DNA from: Bacteroidales bacterium
GTDB taxonomy: Bacteria > Bacteroidota > Bacteroidia > Bacteroidales > FEN-979
Assembly: GCA_023231065.1 (NCBI GenBank)
Contig: JALNWE010000041.1
Coordinates: forward strand, 1-27,705
Length of the DNA stretch: 27,705 nucleotides
Direction: 5' to 3'
Shown piece after piece: positions 23,254 through 27,705 of this stretch. Each line of letters starts with the position of its first letter. Positions within the stretch are counted from its first letter, which is position 1. The notes under the pieces were generated by a model that saw nothing but the letters and a program-made list of their open reading frames with translations, made no database searches and had not been told where the DNA came from. Both the position numbers and the translations under genes were made by a program.

Positions 23254-23284
23254 TATTTCAGATTTTTGGTTTAGGATTGTTGCA

Positions 23285-24364
23285 TTAGGTTTTTGGCTGG
23301 ATGATACCTCCGCCAAGAACAAGGTCGCCGGAGTAAAAAACCGCGCTTTGCCCGGGGGCAATGGAATCATTGGGTTGAAAAAAGTTTACCCGGGCCTCCC
23401 CGTTGTCCAATGGTATGATTGTGGCTTCCCGTTCCTTCTGTGCCGAACGGATCTTGACGGTACAGTCAAGTGGATTTCGCGGATAAGGTATCGAAATCCA
23501 GTTCAGGTCGTTGATGACAAATGAATCGTTGAATGTCTCCGCCCTGGTCCCGACGATGACAGTATTTTCTTCCCGGTTAAATCCGATCACGTATAAGGGC
23601 TCCTGGTAAGCAATGCCCAAACCTTTGCGTTGCCCGATAGTATAATTCCAGATCCCTTTATGATTACCCATGACCTTACCCCGCGAATCCACAATATTTC
23701 CGGGATTTTCATTGACCTGGAGAAGGTCTTTATAATCCCCGCCATAAAAATCCTGGCTCTCTTCTTTATCATCGGTCGTAATTCCCACTTTCAAAGCCAG
23801 TTGCTTGATCTCCGGTTTAGTGAATTCCCCGACGGGGAATAACACTTTTGCCAATTGTTCCTGTGAAAGACGATAGATAAAATAGGTCTGGTCCTTTTTG
23901 GCATCAACGGCTTTTTTTAACAGGCGCCTCCCTGTTTTTTCATCAAACCCGGTACGGGCATAATGACCGGTTGCAAAATAATCGAAAGAGATCCCGCTTT
24001 TATGGGCCATTGCTGGTAATAATCCGAATTTTATCAATTGATTACACCGGATACAGGGATTGGGCGTACGGCCGGCAAGATATTCGGCCCTGAAGTAATT
24101 CAGGACCGATTGTTTGTACTCGGAGGCACAATTGAAAACATAATAAGGAATTTCCAGTTTTTCGGCCAATTCCCTCGCTTCCCTGATCTCTTCTTCTTCA
24201 TCGGAACCATAACAAGCATGTTTCCCGGTCGATTTATATTGACCATCCCAAAGCGCCATGGTCACCCCGATCACTTCATACCCTTGTTGTTTAAGCAGGT
24301 ATGCCGCTACCGAGGAGTCAACACCCCCACTCAGGCCAACGATGACTCTGGTTTTTGAAGTCAA
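23285..24364 (-). CDS. mnmA: tRNA-specific 2-thiouridylase MnmA, CxxC variant
   Basis: A 359-aa enzyme that adds the 2-thio group to wobble uridine 34 of Lys, Glu and Gln tRNAs using ATP and a sulfur donor. The PP-loop SGGVDSS stands at 12-18. The tRNA-binding and catalytic regions include AGRTPNPCIRCNQLIKFG (97-114), FATGHYAR near 130, KKAVDAKKDQTYFIYRL near 150 and NYTIGQRKGLGI near 242. Two unusual points: the motif is CxxC (Cys104, Cys107) where the better-studied enzymes have DxxC, and the position of the distal catalytic cysteine (the ICF of E. coli) is Phe206. The start is TTG: no ATG is in frame between an upstream stop and the P-loop. A TATCTTTG box lies about 25 nt upstream. Confidence 0.95.
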   Translation of the reverse strand: MTSKTRVIVGLSGGVDSSVAAYLLKQQGYEVIGVTMALWDGQYKSTGKHACYGSDEEEEIREARELAEKLEIPYYVFNCASEYKQSVLNYFRAEYLAGRTPNPCIRCNQLIKFGLLPAMAHKSGISFDYFATGHYARTGFDEKTGRRLLKKAVDAKKDQTYFIYRLSQEQLAKVLFPVGEFTKPEIKQLALKVGITTDDKEESQDFYGGDYKDLLQVNENPGNIVDSRGKVMGNHKGIWNYTIGQRKGLGIAYQEPLYVIGFNREENTVIVGTRAETFNDSFVINDLNWISIPYPRNPLDCTVKIRSAQKEREATIIPLDNGEARVNFFQPNDSIAPGQSAVFYSGDLVLGGGIIQPKT

Positions 24365-24388
24365 GAAATAAGGTTATAAAATCGGACG

Positions 24389-24396
24389 CAAAGATA
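24389..24396 (-). promoter_or_regulatory. -7 box for mnmA
   Basis: The minus strand reads TATCTTTG, a full TAnnTTTG match, 24 nt before the TTG start. No good -33 element is present. It supports the TTG as the real start by placing the transcript start only some 18 nt ahead of it. Confidence 0.55.
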
Positions 24397-24494
24397 GTGA
24401 TTATTTGATACGTGATTTTTTACACAAACGCCGCCACACATACAGTATAAATACTTTCATTTTGATCATTTTTATCTACGGTTACTTATTTCCG

Positions 24495-24526
24495 TTTGAC
24501 AATTTTTTCAATTTAAAATATATTTG
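24495..24526 (+). promoter_or_regulatory. Promoter of the LruC lipoprotein gene
   Basis: TTTG (24495-24498), a 20-nt spacer and TATATTTG (24519-24526) match the Bacteroidetes consensus at all fixed positions. The start would be near 24533, about 20 nt before the ATG. Confidence 0.75.
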
Positions 24527-24553
24527 TAAGTTATTATAAAAAAATCTGTTGTT

Positions 24554-27442
24554 ATGAAATCTTATCCCAAACGCTCTATCCTTCTTGTGCCGGCTTCTTT
24601 GATTGCCCTGGTATTGCTTATGTTTGTCCCTGGTTGCAAGAAGGACCTGGAAAACGGGGCCAGCGATATCCCGACAAAATTCACCGGATTAAAGGTCAGT
24701 TCCGATTTTGAGTTCAAAAATTCGGTGGATCTGGATGCGACCATAAAGGTTGAAAGCGCCGCTAAATCGGGATTAAAAGTGATTGAGATCTTCCAGGGTA
24801 ATCCGGCGACGGGGGGGAAATTACTTTCAAAAGGCGCCACGGATAATAATTTTGAATACAAGACACACATTCGCATCCCTTCCGATATCAAAGAATTATA
24901 CATCGGAAAATTATCCTCCGATGGTAATAACCAGTTCGTAGTGGTCCCTGTTTCCGGTACGACCCTGACTTATGATTTCAGTAAACCGGCGCAGTTGAAA
25001 TCCCAGAAAGCCGTTTTAATCGGCCCTGATTGCAGTACCGGTTGTTCCCAAACCGTTGAAGGAAATGTCGGAAACCTGACCATCAGTTCAGGCCAGACCT
25101 GCATTTTGTCGGGCGCTTCGGCAACCATCAACAATCTTCAGATCAACAACGGTGCAATTTTAATGATTTGTGGCAATGTCACCATAAGCAGCGTTAACTG
25201 TTGGTCAGCGAGCTCTATCATCGTCAGTTCAACCGGGATCCTCAACTTCAACAATATGAGTTACGGGAATGGCTTGCAGGTGGAAAGCTACGGGATCATC
25301 AATACGTTGGGGATCAATATCAATTCAGGCGGATATTTTCACAGCTATCCTGCCTCTACAACAACGGTAAGCGGATCTATCAACAACGGAGGTTCCTTTA
25401 TCAACGAAGCCAATCTTTCCGTTTCGGGAAGTTTTAATAATAACGGAGGGTCCGTGACCCTGAACAATTCGGGGACGCTCCTTATCAACGGCGGTTTAAA
25501 CAACAGCGCTGTCCTTGTTAATTCCGGCATTTTAACCATCAATAATAATCCATTCAATGTTAATGGAGGGTCATCCCTGGACAATTCGGGGACGCTAACG
25601 GTCAACAACGCCATGAGCAATATGGCAGTTACCAATAATACAGGGACGATCTCGGTAAGCAAAACTTTTACCAACAACGGGGGCGCTACCCTGACCAATT
25701 CCTGTAAAGTGCTGATCGGCGGTGATCTGAATCAAATGGGAACGATTAATAACAACAGTTATATCAAGGTTTCCGGGACAGCTCCTGGCACTTCGGGGAC
25801 CACCACTGTCAATGGGGGAGCAGTCATCAACCTGGGGGTTCAGGCTTTCATGGAGACGACGAACCTTCAGATGAACGGCACCATATCGGGCCCATCGTCT
25901 CCAGGTTCAAGGATCAACATATCCGGTACAACCAATATTGGCTGGGGAACTTCGGTTGTGAACTATGTGGATCTTTGTGATCCAAACGGTATTGAATCCA
26001 ATCATGGAAATATCGGTCCCCATGTTACCTATTGTATTTTCCAGATCATTCCTACCGATTGTAATCCCGGTACCGGAAGCGTGCCAACGATTACCAGTCC
26101 TTTGACCGCTTCCGGGACGGTTGGGACCCAGTTCACCTATCTGATTACAGCCTCCGGATCGCCGGTCATTACATTCAATGCTTCAGGGCTTCCTGCAGGT
26201 CTGACATTCAGCGGCGCCACAATAGGCGGATCCCCTACCCAGGCGGGAACCTTTAATGTAATCCTGACAGCCCAGAATTATTTCGGAACCGATATAAAAA
26301 CTTTGGTATTGACCGTTGGTGGCGGCGGGACTGTACCGGTGATAACCAGTTCACTCACAGCCAGCGGGACCACCGGGCAACCTTTTAGTTATATCATTAC
26401 GGCAACTGGTACGCAACCCATCGCTTTTGCCGCTTCAAGCCTTCCCGGAGGTCTCGTTTTCAACGACAATGCCATCACCGGAATCCCAGCGACAACTGGT
26501 TTGTTTGAGGCGCCCCTGAGTGCAACCAACAGCTATGGACAGGATAACAAAACCCTGTTAATCACCATCACAGCCCCGGTTGGCCCGACCGATACCGACG
26601 GCGATGGCGTCCCAGATGATCTGGATGCCTATCCTACCGATCCGACCCGCGCCTTCAACTCTTTCTATCCCAACGAAATAGATTTTGGAACGCTCGTTTT
26701 TGAGGACCTCTGGCCTTCGTACGGGGATTATGATTTCAATGATATGGTCGTTAACTTCCAGTATAAGATCGTAACCAACGCCCAAAACAAAGTTGTGGAT
26801 ATCATTGCCAATTATAAGATTAAAGCGGTTGGCGCCTCGTTGGACAATGGTTTTGGCATTGTCCTCAATACTCCGCCGGCTACCATCGGTGAAGTAACGG
26901 GATGCATACAGATGGGAAACGCGGTCACTTTTGATCCCAAAGGCTTTGAAGCCGGACATACCCTCGAAACTGTCATCGTCCCCTTTGATGCAGTCACTAA
27001 GATCATGGGACAAGGTTACGTGAATACCATCCATGGCGGCTATACGGTACAGCCAACACTCCAGGTCGTTACCATTCATTTCGCGACCGTTCAGGCTCAG
27101 GAAACCATCGGATACCCTCCTTACAATCCTTTCATATTTGTCGGCCAGGATCGTGGCAAAGAAGTCCACATGAAAGATATGCCACCCACGGAATTGGTCA
27201 ACACTGCTTATTTCCATTTATTTGATGATGTGTCAGATCCTGCCCAGGGATATTATTACCGGTCAACAACATCCTTACCATGGGCATTTGAGGTACCGGT
27301 AGATTTTGATTATCCTGTCGAAACAGCTGACATCCTGACCGCACACCTGCACTTTGCTGAATGGGCCCAGTCTTCCGGGACGGTCTATCAAGACTGGTAT
27401 ATGGATAAACCAGGATACCGGAACCAGGAAAAAATTTATTAA
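24554..27442 (+). CDS. LruC-domain lipoprotein with beta-solenoid and Ig-like domains
   Basis: A 962-aa protein. The signal sequence ends in a lipobox (MFVPGC, Cys28, then KKD), so it is a lipoprotein, probably outer-membrane and surface exposed. Residues about 30-155 form an N-terminal domain. Residues about 160-475 are low-complexity, Asn/Gly/Ser-rich strand repeats (NNGGSF, NNSGTL, VNNG patterns) that look like a right-handed beta-solenoid. Two putative Ig (He_PIG-like) domains follow at about 509-590 and 595-675 (VPTITSPLTASGTVGTQF, VPVITSSLTASGTTGQPF). A calcium-type DTDGDGVPDDLDAYP motif near 680 leads into the LruC/DUF4842 domain, recognised by WPSYGDYDFNDMVVNF near 718 and the closing HFAEWAQSSGTVYQDWY. 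The function of LruC domains is not established; adhesion is an inference. It is followed by another lipoprotein gene with its own promoter. Confidence 0.88.
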   Translation: MKSYPKRSILLVPASLIALVLLMFVPGCKKDLENGASDIPTKFTGLKVSSDFEFKNSVDLDATIKVESAAKSGLKVIEIFQGNPATGGKLLSKGATDNNFEYKTHIRIPSDIKELYIGKLSSDGNNQFVVVPVSGTTLTYDFSKPAQLKSQKAVLIGPDCSTGCSQTVEGNVGNLTISSGQTCILSGASATINNLQINNGAILMICGNVTISSVNCWSASSIIVSSTGILNFNNMSYGNGLQVESYGIINTLGININSGGYFHSYPASTTTVSGSINNGGSFINEANLSVSGSFNNNGGSVTLNNSGTLLINGGLNNSAVLVNSGILTINNNPFNVNGGSSLDNSGTLTVNNAMSNMAVTNNTGTISVSKTFTNNGGATLTNSCKVLIGGDLNQMGTINNNSYIKVSGTAPGTSGTTTVNGGAVINLGVQAFMETTNLQMNGTISGPSSPGSRINISGTTNIGWGTSVVNYVDLCDPNGIESNHGNIGPHVTYCIFQIIPTDCNPGTGSVPTITSPLTASGTVGTQFTYLITASGSPVITFNASGLPAGLTFSGATIGGSPTQAGTFNVILTAQNYFGTDIKTLVLTVGGGGTVPVITSSLTASGTTGQPFSYIITATGTQPIAFAASSLPGGLVFNDNAITGIPATTGLFEAPLSATNSYGQDNKTLLITITAPVGPTDTDGDGVPDDLDAYPTDPTRAFNSFYPNEIDFGTLVFEDLWPSYGDYDFNDMVVNFQYKIVTNAQNKVVDIIANYKIKAVGASLDNGFGIVLNTPPATIGEVTGCIQMGNAVTFDPKGFEAGHTLETVIVPFDAVTKIMGQGYVNTIHGGYTVQPTLQVVTIHFATVQAQETIGYPPYNPFIFVGQDRGKEVHMKDMPPTELVNTAYFHLFDDVSDPAQGYYYRSTTSLPWAFEVPVDFDYPVETADILTAHLHFAEWAQSSGTVYQDWYMDKPGYRNQEKIY

Positions 27443-27517
27443 CAATAATATATTCATAACAAATACGAATTGATATAACACGTTTCGCGTTCAAATTTGT
27501 ACATTTACAAATTCATG

Positions 27518-27549
27518 TTTGATTTTGAATTCCCGCTGAAGTAATTTTG
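27518..27549 (+). promoter_or_regulatory. Promoter of the last lipoprotein gene
   Basis: TTTG (27518-27521), a 20-nt spacer and TAATTTTG (27542-27549) match the consensus fully. The start would be near 27556, about 29 nt before the ATG. It implies that this gene is not only read through from the LruC gene. Confidence 0.7.
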
Positions 27550-27584
27550 GTCGATTTATTATTAATTTTAACCCCTTTACCCCC

Positions 27585-27705
27585 ATGAAAACAAAAGTAA
27601 ACCCATTCTGGTCCCTGATGATCATGATCTTCTTTGGCGGATTGATGATCCCTCAAACAGGATGCAGGAAATCTATGGACCCCGATAATCCGGACAATCC
27701 CAAGA
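27585..27705 (+). CDS. Lipoprotein, N-terminal fragment
   Basis: Forty codons are visible before the window ends. They begin MKTKVNPFWSLMIMIFFGG and run to a lipobox at MIPQTGC, followed by RKSMDPDNPDNPK. The signal, cysteine and acidic-proline linker are typical of Bacteroidota surface lipoproteins, where such DPDNPDNP linkers separate the lipid anchor from a folded domain. The domain itself is cut off, so the function is unknown. It may be a companion or paralogue of the LruC lipoprotein just upstream, since both are anchored lipoproteins with separate strong promoters. Confidence 0.8.
   Translation, partial: MKTKVNPFWSLMIMIFFGGLMIPQTGCRKSMDPDNPDNPK

Noticed and set aside
26558..27217. 219-aa open frame on the minus strand inside the LruC gene
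   Set aside because: It has no recognisable domain, no promoter, and lies entirely antisense to a well-supported gene with clear family motifs.
1..27705. Phage, insertion sequence, defence or toxin-antitoxin system
   Set aside because: No transposase, integrase, restriction enzyme, Cas, toxin or antitoxin motif was recognised on either strand.

Overview
The window reads as chromosomal DNA of a Bacteroidota (Bacteroidetes) bacterium. Three things point there. (1) Upstream regions repeatedly carry the phylum-specific promoter pattern TTTG-N19/20-TAnnTTTG. (2) Families largely confined to the phylum are present: DUF4271, DUF4249 lipoprotein, LruC/DUF4842 lipoprotein, and type IX secretion (T9SS) cargo with Por_Secre_tail-like C-termini. 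(3) The gene order DUF4271-hemD-rnpA-yidD-S41 protease is, from memory, typical of the phylum. No 16S, phage, IS, CRISPR or plasmid signal is visible, and nothing allows a call below phylum or order.

Layout. 1-470: the 3' end of a probable polysaccharide deacetylase gene, then a self-contained tRNA-Pro(GGG) unit on the minus strand (promoter, leader hairpin, tRNA, terminator). 471-10638, minus strand: a WG-repeat exported protein, an unrecognised exported protein, then a two-gene unit encoding large multidomain T9SS cargo proteins (823 and 1433 aa) with almost the same N-terminal module; a strong terminator closes the unit. 10816-13858, minus strand: dnaK and an orphan DUF4249 lipoprotein. 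13933-19986, plus strand: a tightly packed housekeeping run of panB, an RluA-type pseudouridine synthase, DUF4271 membrane protein, hemD, rnpA, yidD, S41 C-terminal processing protease and cdd, with several start/stop overlaps. 20023-20913: a ChaN-like protein, convergent with a minus-strand set (gtrA-like, M28 aminopeptidase, mnmA). 24554-27705, plus strand: a long LruC-domain lipoprotein and the start of another lipoprotein gene.

How the genes fit together. The accessory content is mostly surface and secreted proteins: the two T9SS adhesin-like proteins, the DUF4249 lipoprotein, the LruC lipoprotein and the WG protein. Between them sit core functions: pantothenate synthesis (panB), tetrapyrrole synthesis (hemD), tRNA maturation and modification (rnpA, mnmA, RluA type), protein folding and quality control (dnaK, S41 and M28 peptidases), and membrane insertion (yidD).

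The points most worth a second look are: the 19-copy heptanucleotide tandem array (YATTGAC) just upstream of the M28 peptidase gene; an MnmA with a CxxC motif in place of DxxC and no distal catalytic cysteine; the tandem T9SS pair with uneven divergence; and the beta-solenoid plus LruC lipoprotein. I did not find a convincing undescribed multi-gene system; most of the window is ordinary for the phylum.
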